A stretch of 64,000 nt of DNA from Tundrisphaera lichenicola (GTDB lineage Bacteria > Planctomycetota > Planctomycetia > Isosphaerales > Isosphaeraceae), in contig NZ_CP195106.1 in assembly GCF_051175385.1 (NCBI RefSeq), positions 1,674,001 through 1,738,000 on the forward strand, in the 5' to 3' direction. Below the pieces are notes generated by a model. That model was not told the DNA's origin, did not search any database, and saw nothing but the letters and a program-made list of their open reading frames with translations. Made by a program: the position numbers and the translations under genes. Shown piece after piece: positions 37,439-46,477 of this stretch. How positions within the stretch are numbered: the first letter of the stretch is position 1; every line of letters begins with the position of its first letter.

Positions 37439-38728
37439 ATGCACTGCGTCACGATCACCGACGCCCACCTCGATACGCTCCAGTGGGTCTCCCTGATTTA
37501 TTATCTGCGCGAATCGAACCGCGAGAATGGCCTGGTCGCCGACAAGACGAAGCCAGGCTCGCCTTCGAGCATTGCGGCCGTGGGGCTCTCGCTGGCCACG
37601 GCGCCGGTGGTCGTGGAACGGGAACTCATGAGCCGCGAGGAGGCCGCCGCAATCGTCCTCAAGAAGCTCCGGTTCTTCCGCGACAGCCCGCAAGGGCCCG
37701 AGTCCGATGCCACCGGTTACAAGGGCTTCTATTATCACTTTCTCGACATGAAAACGGGCCGTCGCGTCTGGGACTGCGAACTTTCGACCATCGATACGGC
37801 CTTCCTGATCGCGGGGATTTTGACCGCCGCCACTTACTTCGACCGCGACGATCCGGTCGAGTCCGACCTCCGCCAGATCGCCGACGGACTCTATCGGAGG
37901 GTCGACTGGGAGTGGGCCGCCAACGGAGAAGCCTCCATCACGCACGGCTGGCGACCCGAGACCGGTTTCATCCCCTATCGCTATCAGGGCTATGACGAAG
38001 GGCTCCTGCTCTACATCCTCGCCCTGGGCTCGCCGACCCATCCACTCGGCGCGGAGGGATATCAGGCCTGGTGCTCGACCTTTCAATGGAAGTCGATCCA
38101 CGACATCGAATATCTCTACTCGGGACCACTCTTCACTCATCAACTCTCGCACCTGTTCCTCGACCTTCGGGGTATTCAGGATCGCTTCATGCGAGAGCAT
38201 GAGATCGACTACTTCGAGAATAGCCGTCGGGCCACGTACGTCCATCGTGACTACGCCATCCGCAACCCCCACGAGTTCGAGAACTACAGTGAGGTCTGCT
38301 GGGGTTTCACGGCCTCCGACGGCCCAGGCTGGATGACCCGATCCATCAAGGGTGTTGATCGGACCTTTTATGATTACATCGCCCGAGGAGCACCCTTCGG
38401 GCCCGATGACGGAACGGTCTCGCCCTGGGTCGTGGTCGCCTCGATCCCGTTTGCTCCGGAGATCGTCCTGCCGACGATCCAGCACTTCAACAGTCTCGAT
38501 CTGGGGATGACCGACTCCTACGGCTTCAAGACGAGTTTCAACCCGACCTACTCCGTGGAGGGCTCGAATTGCGGGTGGGTCTCCCCCTGGTACTTCGGCA
38601 TCGACCAGGGACCGCTGGTCCTGATGATCGAGAATTACCGGACCGGCCTGCTCTGGTCGATCACCAAGAATTGCCCATATCTTGTGAACGGCTTGAGAAA
38701 GGCCGGATTCCAGGGAGGTTGGCTCTGA
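37439..38728 (+). CDS. glucoamylase-like (Glycoamylase/GH144-type) protein
   Basis: 429 aa. An (alpha/alpha)6 barrel is indicated by repeated helices and by the conserved segments GYKGFYYHFLDMKTGRR, CELSTIDTAFLIAGIL, WEW..NG..S..HGWRPE, and CWGFTASDGP. This matches the glucoamylase-like domain family that includes endo-beta-1,2-glucanases (GH144). No signal peptide is visible, so it may act in the cytoplasm on a beta-glucan or related oligosaccharide; the substrate is inference. The ATG has GAGG 9 nt upstream. Confidence 0.88.
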   Translation: MHCVTITDAHLDTLQWVSLIYYLRESNRENGLVADKTKPGSPSSIAAVGLSLATAPVVVERELMSREEAAAIVLKKLRFFRDSPQGPESDATGYKGFYYHFLDMKTGRRVWDCELSTIDTAFLIAGILTAATYFDRDDPVESDLRQIADGLYRRVDWEWAANGEASITHGWRPETGFIPYRYQGYDEGLLLYILALGSPTHPLGAEGYQAWCSTFQWKSIHDIEYLYSGPLFTHQLSHLFLDLRGIQDRFMREHEIDYFENSRRATYVHRDYAIRNPHEFENYSEVCWGFTASDGPGWMTRSIKGVDRTFYDYIARGAPFGPDDGTVSPWVVVASIPFAPEIVLPTIQHFNSLDLGMTDSYGFKTSFNPTYSVEGSNCGWVSPWYFGIDQGPLVLMIENYRTGLLWSITKNCPYLVNGLRKAGFQGGWL

Positions 38729-38740
38729 GGACAGAGGCCA

Positions 38741-39493
38741 TCAGACTCCCCGAGCCGCAGGGTCCCAGAGGAGCTTGTGAAGTTGAACTTGGAGTCGGAG
38801 TGGGAGGCCCGACTCGAGGATCCAGGCGGCCAGATCGGTCGGATTGACCCGGCCATGAGCTGCGCCCACGAGCAGGGGGAAGCGGCCAGCCAGTCCGTGC
38901 TCGCGGACATGGGCGACCGTCCAGTCGAAGTCGCCACGGGAGCAAATCACGTATTTGACCTCGTCGATCGGCTTGAGACGGGCGAGATTAACGTCCAGAT
39001 TGGCAGAGGCTTCGCCAGAGCCCGGCGTCTTGACGTCCAGGATGATCGCGACGCGAGGGTCGACATCAATAGTGTCGATCGCTCCGCTGGTTTCTAGCAA
39101 GACCGTCCGCCCGGCATCGGCCAGTCGAGTCAACAGGGGCAAGACTTCGGGCTGGAGCAACGGTTCCCCGCCGGTCACTTCCACCAGAGGATCGCCCGTA
39201 CCCAGGGCGCGAGCAGCGACCTCTTCGATCGTCAGCGGTTCTCCCGAGTGGAAGGCGTGCGGCGTGTCGCAGTAGGTGCAGCGCAGGTGGCAGGCCGTCA
39301 AGCGGACGAAGGTACAGGGAAGGCCGGCATGAGTACTCTCCCCCTGGAGGCTCCGGTAAATCTCGTGAATCAGGAGCGTGCCGGCCGGTTTCCCCGCCAG
39401 GGGACCGAGTCGTCGAGCGAGCAGGTCGTCTGACACGGGTGCCAGGTTAATTTCGGAGCCTGGGTCGCTGGGTCGTGGAGCGGTCAAGGGCAT
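38741..39493 (-). CDS. queE: 7-carboxy-7-deazaguanine synthase (radical SAM)
   Basis: 250 aa from ATG 39493. Ring contraction of carboxytetrahydropterin to CDG in queuosine/7-deazaguanine synthesis. The substrate loop IYRSLQGESTHAG precedes the radical-SAM cluster motif ACHLRCTYCDT (C-x3-C-x2-C), then TGGEPLLQ and LETSGAI. No other que genes are adjacent. It converges on the glucoamylase-like gene, with a 12-nt gap. Confidence 0.94.
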   Translation of the reverse strand: MPLTAPRPSDPGSEINLAPVSDDLLARRLGPLAGKPAGTLLIHEIYRSLQGESTHAGLPCTFVRLTACHLRCTYCDTPHAFHSGEPLTIEEVAARALGTGDPLVEVTGGEPLLQPEVLPLLTRLADAGRTVLLETSGAIDTIDVDPRVAIILDVKTPGSGEASANLDVNLARLKPIDEVKYVICSRGDFDWTVAHVREHGLAGRFPLLVGAAHGRVNPTDLAAWILESGLPLRLQVQLHKLLWDPAARGV

Positions 39494-39624
39494 GACGTGG
39501 TTCGGATCCGGTGTACTGATCGCAACGCATTGACGCGGACCATGATACCTCGATCGCGGTCGGAGCGACCAGTCCACCCGGTTTCTCGACGCATTCCGGC
39601 GAACCATTTGTGAACGGCTCGTCT

Positions 39625-41847
39625 TTATTTGAGCAACTTATTGATCCTCGATGCCTCTCCCTTCAGGAAGTCGATCTCCAGGAAAGGATCGGCCGAGATC
39701 CGCTGGAACCGGACGTTTCCTTCGCGGTCGATCAAGTAGGCCCCGTGGAGGGGTAGCCCCTCGAAATCGTCGAAAGCCTGGTATTTCTTGAAGACGGCCA
39801 GGCTCGGATCGGCCAGCAGGGGCATGGGGAACTTGATACCGTCGGCGTTCGATTTCAGGAGCCGGGCCATCTCCAGGTCGTCGGTCCCCACTGCCACCAG
39901 GTCGGTCCCCAGTTCGTCAAACGCCTTCATCTGCTTGCCGAATTCCTGGAGTTGCTGGAGGCAATGGGCGCACTTGTCGCCGAGGTAAAACAGGACGATC
40001 ACGTTTCGACCCTTGTGGTCGGCGAGCGTCCAGGGCTTCCCGTCGGTGTCGACCAGATCGATCGGCTCGGCCGGCCAGGGCGACCAGGCGATCGGCCCGA
40101 GGGTCTCGAGGTCGATCCGGGTGGTTGCCGTCGCCTCGTCGGTCGAGGCGTCCAGGGGGGTGGGCGACCACTGGCCGTCGGCCTTCCAACCGTCCACGAT
40201 CGAGGCCAGGCGTCGAGCGATCGGGGTGTCCTGATCGGCCCGGGCCAGGTAGGGCTGGAGATTTCGGTAGGCCTCTCGGGCGAGGTCATCCTTGCCGCTT
40301 GCGTGATAGGCCTCGACCAACGCGGCCATCGGGACGAACTGGTTGGCGTTCTTCTCGGAGGCCACCTTCGCCGCGGCCTCGGCCAGCCCGAAGTTCCGAT
40401 TCGCCAAGTGCAAGCGGACCAGGGCCGACGAGTTCATCCGGGTCGCCTTGGCGAACGATTCGAGGGCTTGCAGGGCCTCTCCTCGGGCATATTTCTGGTA
40501 ACCTTCAAGTTCGGCCAGCGCGGCGACCAGTGTCCCGGAGGTCGGGGCCTTGTCGTTCGCCTTCTTGGTTTCCTCCGCCACCATCGTGGTCAGGATCTTC
40601 GCCTGCTCTTCGAGCTTTGCCGCGTCTCCCCTGGCGGCATAGGCCAGGCCGAGGGTATACGGCTTCTCGATCTTCTCATTCGGGATATCGGCCCAGTCGA
40701 GTTCCCCGGAGTCGGTCGCGGCGATCAGGTCGTCCCAGAGTTCATAATTGACGAGCATCTCGGCCCAGCGTTGTCGGCCCGATCGCTGCGGTGAGCCGCC
40801 ATCGTTGGGTCCGTTTTTCTGGGGATCGCGCGGTTGTTCGACCAGGTTGCGGGCCACGATGATCGCGTCGCGGACCCGGCCGACGTTGCCCAAGCTGGTG
40901 GCTAGCCACTGATTGTTGTGCGCGTAGTTGTGGATCTCGAACGGCATCACGCGGTCGCGGATCATGTAGGCGTGATCGACTCGGGCCGACCCTTCCTGCT
41001 GATAGGCGGCGTCGGCGTAGCGCTTCAGTTCGGTGTAGGTGTGTCCCGGCATGTGCCAGGCGTGGGCGATGCCGGAGGCCGACGGGGCGAAGAGCGATGC
41101 CGCCTGCAAGGCCTGGTTCGGTTTCACGTGATCCCAGAGGTGGATCCGATAGTGGTGGGCTCCCGGATGCATGGGATTCTTATCCAGGACCGATTGCAGG
41201 AGCAGGTCCACGGCCTGCCGACTGCCGATCCCGTCGCTCGAAGCGTTCTGCCAGGTGACCATCGCCAGCCAGGCGCGGGCTTCGAGGTCCTCGGGGAACT
41301 CCTGGACGAGAGTTTCCAGGCCCAGGAGATGGGCCTTCTTCTTCGCCTTGTCGTTGCCACTCTCCTTGTAGAGAGCTTCGAGCGACTCGATATAGAGGAT
41401 TTCCCGGCGCGACGGCTTGGAGGCATCCGCCTTGGTCCGGGCTTCCTTCACGAAACCCGTGGCCCGCTTGGCGTTATTGACATTGGCCATGGCCAGCCCC
41501 CAGGAGGCCATCGAGCATACCGGGTCGATCATCGCGGCCTGGCGGAACGATCGCTCGGCCTCGAAATAGTAGAAGGAATGGAGTTGGGCCACGCCCTGGG
41601 TGATGAATTCCTGGGCCTCGGGCTTGCTGGTGGTGACCGGGAAGTCGACTTTGCCCATGTTCGGGATCAGCGCCGCTCGCCTTCGGGGACCGTCGTTGTA
41701 GGCTTCGCCGTGGATCGAGTGACCGGGGGCCGGGACCGAAGGATCGGCCGCGCTGGGGGATGCGGTCGGTTTCGATGGCTCCTGGGCCGAGGCCGTCCCG
41801 AACGCGATACAACATAGGCCGAAGGTCCAGACGATCCGAAGGGGCAT
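39625..41847 (-). CDS. exported TPR protein with C-terminal AhpC/TSA-type redoxin domain
   Basis: 740 aa from ATG 41847. The signal peptide is at about residues 1-21 (cut at SAQ). Residues about 60-560 are TPR-like helical repeats (GVAQLHSFYYFEAERSFRQAAMIDP is the start). Residues about 605-740 are a redoxin domain with the LFYLGDKCAHCLQQL motif, a C-x-x-C where peroxiredoxins have T-x-x-C, and the typical GTD and YLIDREG strands. Probably a periplasmic redox protein on a TPR scaffold, a fusion common in planctomycetes; the target is unknown. Divergent from the glycosyltransferase. Confidence 0.85.
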   Translation of the reverse strand: MPLRIVWTFGLCCIAFGTASAQEPSKPTASPSAADPSVPAPGHSIHGEAYNDGPRRRAALIPNMGKVDFPVTTSKPEAQEFITQGVAQLHSFYYFEAERSFRQAAMIDPVCSMASWGLAMANVNNAKRATGFVKEARTKADASKPSRREILYIESLEALYKESGNDKAKKKAHLLGLETLVQEFPEDLEARAWLAMVTWQNASSDGIGSRQAVDLLLQSVLDKNPMHPGAHHYRIHLWDHVKPNQALQAASLFAPSASGIAHAWHMPGHTYTELKRYADAAYQQEGSARVDHAYMIRDRVMPFEIHNYAHNNQWLATSLGNVGRVRDAIIVARNLVEQPRDPQKNGPNDGGSPQRSGRQRWAEMLVNYELWDDLIAATDSGELDWADIPNEKIEKPYTLGLAYAARGDAAKLEEQAKILTTMVAEETKKANDKAPTSGTLVAALAELEGYQKYARGEALQALESFAKATRMNSSALVRLHLANRNFGLAEAAAKVASEKNANQFVPMAALVEAYHASGKDDLAREAYRNLQPYLARADQDTPIARRLASIVDGWKADGQWSPTPLDASTDEATATTRIDLETLGPIAWSPWPAEPIDLVDTDGKPWTLADHKGRNVIVLFYLGDKCAHCLQQLQEFGKQMKAFDELGTDLVAVGTDDLEMARLLKSNADGIKFPMPLLADPSLAVFKKYQAFDDFEGLPLHGAYLIDREGNVRFQRISADPFLEIDFLKGEASRINKLLK

Positions 41848-42059
41848 GGCGTGATCTCCTGGGTGCTGGAGCCTCGATGAGTCGAGGTCAGTGGGCGAGC
41901 GGTGAGGGGGCAAGATCTCTATTTAACCGCGATTGTTTGCCAATCGCCATCCGGTTGCTCCGGGTCTCGGTCAAGCGTAATGTCGAATCACCTCGACATC
42001 TTCGCCTCGATCGCTATGATCTCCGATCAATCGACCTCGAAGGACCGGGGCCACAGGTG

Positions 42060-43718
42060 ATGGATCGAAACGAGTTGCGACCACGTTGCACGGATGCCGA
42101 CGATCGACGGAACCGACCATCCAGCCGGTTCCGATCGACCGAGGGGCTCCCGGCATCGGGAAGTTCATCCCGTGCGCGGACGATCGTCCGCACGCTTCTT
42201 GCTTTCCTGACCCTCGGCCTCGTCTGGAGAGTGGCTCGTTACGCGGCCTGCCCGCCGCTCTGGGGGGACGAGGCGTTCATCGCGGTGAGCCTGCTGACCC
42301 GCGACTTCGCCGGGCTACTCCGGCCCCTCGACTATCTGCAGATCGCTCCCGTGGGCTTCCTCGGATTCGAGCTTGCGGTGGTTCGGCTGCTCGGTCCCTC
42401 GGAAAACGCCCTCCGGCTCCTCCCGTTCCTCTCAGGAATCGCCTCACTCCTTCTATTTGAACGGCTGGCCCGTCGGCTCGTCGATCGTAGGTCGGCCCTG
42501 ATCGCGGTCGGGATCTTCGCGGCCTCGTTCTATCCCGTACGTCACGCCACCGAGCTCAAGCCCTACTCGACCGACCTGCTGATCTCATTGATCGCAACCG
42601 GAATGGCCTGGTCGACGATCCGGGATATTAAGAACACCGGTCGATGGCTCGGACTGACCGTTCTGATTGCGATCGGCGTCTGGTTTTCGTACCCCCTGGT
42701 GCTGGTTGCCGCCGGGCTCGGGATGGTCCTGGCTCTAACTGTGGCGTCTCGACCGAGCCGGAAGGTACTGGTCCTGTTCGCGATCTTTGGTCTCATGACT
42801 TCCGCGAGTTGGCTTGCCTCCTACTTCGGTGCCGCCCGGCCGCAAGCACGGGTCACTCCGCTTTATGCTGAGCTGAAGACCTGGGAGGGAGCGTTCCCCC
42901 CGCTTTCGCGACCCTGGCTGTTGCCCTACTGGCTGATCGACGTCCATACGGGCAACATGCTGGCTTATCCCAACGGAGGAAACCACTTCGCCAGCGTCGG
43001 GACCGCCTTCCTGGTCGCGTTCGGTGGACTGTCCCTCTGGCACAAGCGTCCACTGGTCCTCGCCCTTCTCCTGAGCCCCCTCGTCCCGACCTTCCTGGCC
43101 TCGGCCATCCACCGCTATCCCTATGGCACGAGTGCTCGGATCTCGCTCTACATGGCCCCGGCCTTCTGTCTCCTCGCGGGCCTGGGTGCGGTCTCTCTGA
43201 TCCGTCGCCTGACCGGGACCGGCCGACGACGGGCTTACCGGCTGGCGATCGCGACGCTCGGGGCGATGATCCTGGTCGCGACCGTGGTGAATGTCGCACT
43301 CCCGTACAAGAATTATGAGGACAAGGAAAATCGGCGGGCTGTCGTCGAACTGGCCAGCCTGTCCGCTCCGGGCGACCGTTGGATTGGTTACGACGGTCTG
43401 GAAGAATTACCCCTCTCGAAGACACTCTTGTTAGAGCACTGGCTCCAGCAGATGGCCGAGGTCAAGTACAACCTCCTGGCCCGAGCCCCGGGCAAGATCC
43501 TCTGGATGCCGAACGAGAAATCCGCCATTGGCCCCGCCTTGGGGCGGACCTGGCTGATCGTTCATCGGAGTGGATGTCCGAACTTCGACGAAGAAAGACT
43601 CGAACGACTCAAGGCCAATTTGACCCGCCAACTGGGCCCGCCCGTCGTCCACGACTGGCCGCTCTTGCTTGGGGAGTCGATCCGAGCCTACGAGTATCCG
43701 GCGACCGCCTCGGAGTAG
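42060..43718 (+). CDS. GT39-like membrane glycosyltransferase (ArnT/PMT fold)
   Basis: 552 aa from ATG 42060. After a polar N-tail come about ten TMs. The first periplasmic loop has the catalytic-type acidic motif WGDEAFI, as the D/E of lipid-linked sugar GT-C transferases, and HATELKPYSTDLL later. Such enzymes use polyprenyl-phosphate sugars to modify lipids or proteins at the periplasmic face. Open frame upstream to 41760 overlaps the divergent gene's signal peptide and is not used. Acceptor unknown. Confidence 0.82.
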   Translation: MDRNELRPRCTDADDRRNRPSSRFRSTEGLPASGSSSRARTIVRTLLAFLTLGLVWRVARYAACPPLWGDEAFIAVSLLTRDFAGLLRPLDYLQIAPVGFLGFELAVVRLLGPSENALRLLPFLSGIASLLLFERLARRLVDRRSALIAVGIFAASFYPVRHATELKPYSTDLLISLIATGMAWSTIRDIKNTGRWLGLTVLIAIGVWFSYPLVLVAAGLGMVLALTVASRPSRKVLVLFAIFGLMTSASWLASYFGAARPQARVTPLYAELKTWEGAFPPLSRPWLLPYWLIDVHTGNMLAYPNGGNHFASVGTAFLVAFGGLSLWHKRPLVLALLLSPLVPTFLASAIHRYPYGTSARISLYMAPAFCLLAGLGAVSLIRRLTGTGRRRAYRLAIATLGAMILVATVVNVALPYKNYEDKENRRAVVELASLSAPGDRWIGYDGLEELPLSKTLLLEHWLQQMAEVKYNLLARAPGKILWMPNEKSAIGPALGRTWLIVHRSGCPNFDEERLERLKANLTRQLGPPVVHDWPLLLGESIRAYEYPATASE

Positions 43719-43797
43719 TCGAGCCCCGTCCTCTCTGCTAGTCTGGTTTCATCATCGCCCGCGAGGCCCTCCGACCCGATCCGTCGAGATACCTTTC

Positions 43798-45252
43798 ATG
43801 CCCGCGACCCACCCGCTCCCCTCGCGGCTCCTGGCCGACCTGTCGAGTGTCGTCGGCGACGAGGACATCCTCCAGCATCGCGACGAATTGCTCGTCTACG
43901 AATGCGACGGCTTCGTGATCGAGAAGAATTCCCCCGATGTGGTCGTCTTCCCGACCTCCACGGATGAGGTCGTCGAGATCGTCAAGGCGTGCAAACGCCA
44001 CCAGGTTCCTTTCGTCCCACGGGGGGCGGGCACGAGCCTGGCCGGGGGTACGCTTGCCGTCGGCGGTGGTGTGATGATCTCGCTGACGCGGATGAAACAG
44101 ATCCTGGAGATCAACACCCGCGATCGCTACGCCGTGGTCCAGCCCGGAGTGGTCAACGTCTGGCTGACCAAGGCCCTGGCTGGGACCGGGTTCCACTACG
44201 CCCCCGACCCTTCGAGTCAGGGGGCCTGCACGATCGGCGGTAATGTCGCGACCAACTCGGGGGGGCCTCACACTCTCAAATACGGCGTGACCGTGAATCA
44301 CGTCCGGGGGGTCGAACTCGTCCTGCCCGATGGGACCGTCGTTCGGGCCGGCGGCCCAGAGGAAGATCACCCCGGCTATGACCTGACCGGACTGATCGTC
44401 GGCCACGAAGGGACCTTCGGTGTGGTGACCGAGGTCACCGTGGGCCTGACTCGAGACCCCGAGGCGGGTCGGACCTTCCTGGGCGTTTTCGAGACCGTCG
44501 AGGCTGCCACCGAGGCCGTCAGCGGGATCATCGCCGAGGGGATCGTCCCGGCCGCCCTGGAGATGCTCGACAACCCGATGATCCGAGCCGTGGAACAGGC
44601 GTTCGGGTTCGGATTCCCGACCGAGGCCGGGGCCGTCCTGATCATCGAGACCGATGGCCTCGAAGCCGGGCTGGAGCGGGAGGCCGAGGCGATCGCCGCG
44701 ATCGTCCGGGGCAGGGGGGGCTCGGTGGCCCGTGCGATCTCCTGGCGGACCCGGAAAGAGCCCGAGTACGTGGCGATCTGGAAGAGCCGGAAGTCGGCCT
44801 TCGGGGCGATCGGCCGGTTGAGCCCGACCTTCTGCACCCAGGATGGCGTGGTCCCCCGAACCAAGCTCCCTCACATCCTTCGATTCATCATGGCGGTCGG
44901 AGAGCGGCACAACCTCCGGATTGCCAACGTCTTCCACGCGGGGGATGGCAACATTCACCCCATACTGCTTTTCGACGAGCGCGACCCCGACCAGGTCCGG
45001 AGGGTCTTGGAAGCCAGCCATGAGATCCTCGACGAATGTATCAACGTAGGGGGGAGCGTCACCGGTGAGCACGGGATTGGCGTCGAGAAGATGTCGTTCA
45101 TGCCCAAGCTCTTCTCGCCCAGGGACCTCGCCACCATGATCTCGCTCCGCCACGCGTTCAATCCTTCGGGACTTTGCAGCCCTGACAAGATGATCCCCGG
45201 CGGAGTCGGCTGCATCGAACGGAAGTCGCCCGGTCATCGGGCTTCGGCTTGA
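43798..45252 (+). CDS. glcD: glycolate oxidase FAD subunit GlcD
   Basis: 484 aa FAD-linked oxidase. The PCMH-type FAD domain shows VPFVPRGAGTSLAGGT, then DPSSQGACTIGGNVATNSGG and GLIVGHEGTFGVVTEV; the C-terminal cap has the metal/substrate motif NVFHAGDGNIHP and GSVTGEHGIGVEK. It oxidises glycolate to glyoxylate with GlcE and GlcF. The genes for those partners begin 3.6 kb downstream, separated by the WD40 gene and the IS. Convergent with the WD40 gene at 18 nt. Confidence 0.93.
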   Translation: MPATHPLPSRLLADLSSVVGDEDILQHRDELLVYECDGFVIEKNSPDVVVFPTSTDEVVEIVKACKRHQVPFVPRGAGTSLAGGTLAVGGGVMISLTRMKQILEINTRDRYAVVQPGVVNVWLTKALAGTGFHYAPDPSSQGACTIGGNVATNSGGPHTLKYGVTVNHVRGVELVLPDGTVVRAGGPEEDHPGYDLTGLIVGHEGTFGVVTEVTVGLTRDPEAGRTFLGVFETVEAATEAVSGIIAEGIVPAALEMLDNPMIRAVEQAFGFGFPTEAGAVLIIETDGLEAGLEREAEAIAAIVRGRGGSVARAISWRTRKEPEYVAIWKSRKSAFGAIGRLSPTFCTQDGVVPRTKLPHILRFIMAVGERHNLRIANVFHAGDGNIHPILLFDERDPDQVRRVLEASHEILDECINVGGSVTGEHGIGVEKMSFMPKLFSPRDLATMISLRHAFNPSGLCSPDKMIPGGVGCIERKSPGHRASA

Positions 45253-45270
45253 TGGGGTAAGTTGGCTCGA

Positions 45271-46428
45271 TCACGGTAGATCGTATATCCGTACGGAGCC
45301 ATCCTCGTGGCTCGTCGCCACACTCCGGCCGTCTGGGGAGAAGACGGCAATCCCATCTCGGTGAGACGATCGTAGCCGTCGACCAAAGGAGGTATCGACC
45401 AGTATCAACTCCATCCGCTCGGCCTGATCTGGTCCCAACAAATAGTGGTCGATGACAGCCCTCACGAAGTTGAGCGAGAGGGTCCGGAGCAGACGGACAT
45501 TGCCTGTCGAAGCCAGGGTCTTACCGTCCGGGGAGAACTTCAGATCGACCGAGGCGTAATCACGTTCATGGGCCGCCGTCGAGTGAACGAGAATCTTCGT
45601 GGCCAGATCCCAAAACTCGACCGACCCGTCCTCCCGGGCAACCGCCAAGGTCTTGCCGTCGGGGGAGAATGCGACCCGGCTCGGAGTAGCAGCTCCGGGC
45701 GGGGTTGCGACCTGGAAAGCCTCGACGTCGCGGTCGAGGTCCCAGATCGAGAGTCTCGTGGGACTAACCGTCGAGCCCGCCGAGATCGGCGCGGTCAGTG
45801 CCAGCCATCTCCCGTCGGCCGATAGGGCGTTGAAGCCCAGGTAGTTCGTGCTTACGGTCGAGGCGACCGCGCGACTCTCGACCACGACACCGGTTGCAAC
45901 ATCGATGTCCAGGAGTGTATGCGCGTTCGGGCCGACGGCCAATAAGCGGAGCGTTGACCCACCGTTGCGGAATCTCAGGCCGAGAAATCCGCCCTGGGGC
46001 GAAGCGATCGTCGATCGGACTCGACCCGTCCCCGCATCGATGAGGTCGATCGAAAAGTTCGTCCCAGCTCCCTGGATGAACCATGGCGAGGCGTAGGTCC
46101 GCCCGTCGGGCGAGAAGGCCCCGGCGAATCGGCGCCGCTTGTCGGTTGCTTTCCAGGTCTCCCGCTTCCGGCCGCTCGCTACGTCCCAGAGGATCATTTC
46201 CTCCGTCGGATAGGTTCGGGTCACCAGTACCGATCCGTCGGGCGAGAACTCGCAGGGGTAGAGATCTCCCTCCGAACGAACGACAAGGCGAGCAGGCCAC
46301 TCCGTCCACCTTTCGAGTAGGCGAATCGACCCGTATCCCACGAGCAGCGTCGTTGTGAGAAGGAGGTTGATTTTCCATCGCCAGCTAAGGACCACCGATT
46401 CGATAACTTCCCGATACGCCTTCGGCAT
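45271..46428 (-). CDS. membrane-anchored WD40-repeat protein with an IS-derived start
   Basis: 385 aa. An N-terminal TM (about residues 18-34, INLLLTTTLLVGYG) precedes a WD40 propeller with repeated F/ALSPDG...LASP/WD units (EFSPDGSVL, AFSPDGRTY, AFSPDGKTL, KFSPDGKTL, VFSPDGRSV). The only in-frame ATG, at 46428, and the first 11 codons lie inside the left inverted repeat end of the insertion sequence, so the present N-terminus MPKAYREVIES is chimeric. The pre-insertion gene may have started at GTG 46395. Expression after insertion is uncertain. Confidence 0.75.
   Translation of the reverse strand: MPKAYREVIESVVLSWRWKINLLLTTTLLVGYGSIRLLERWTEWPARLVVRSEGDLYPCEFSPDGSVLVTRTYPTEEMILWDVASGRKRETWKATDKRRRFAGAFSPDGRTYASPWFIQGAGTNFSIDLIDAGTGRVRSTIASPQGGFLGLRFRNGGSTLRLLAVGPNAHTLLDIDVATGVVVESRAVASTVSTNYLGFNALSADGRWLALTAPISAGSTVSPTRLSIWDLDRDVEAFQVATPPGAATPSRVAFSPDGKTLAVAREDGSVEFWDLATKILVHSTAAHERDYASVDLKFSPDGKTLASTGNVRLLRTLSLNFVRAVIDHYLLGPDQAERMELILVDTSFGRRLRSSHRDGIAVFSPDGRSVATSHEDGSVRIYDLP
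46395..46414 (+). repeat. left terminal inverted repeat of the IS
   Basis: CCGATTCGATAACTTCCCGA, perfect inverted match to 47682-47701. Confidence 0.9.
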
Positions 46429-46477
46429 CGTATAACCGTAGCCAGGACGATCACGACCTCGCAACGGACGCCCAGCC

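Noticed and set aside
41760..42059. A 5' extension of the GT39-like gene
   Set aside because: It overlaps the signal peptide region of the divergent TPR gene in antisense and is not hydrophobic or conserved; ATG 42060 is the plausible start.
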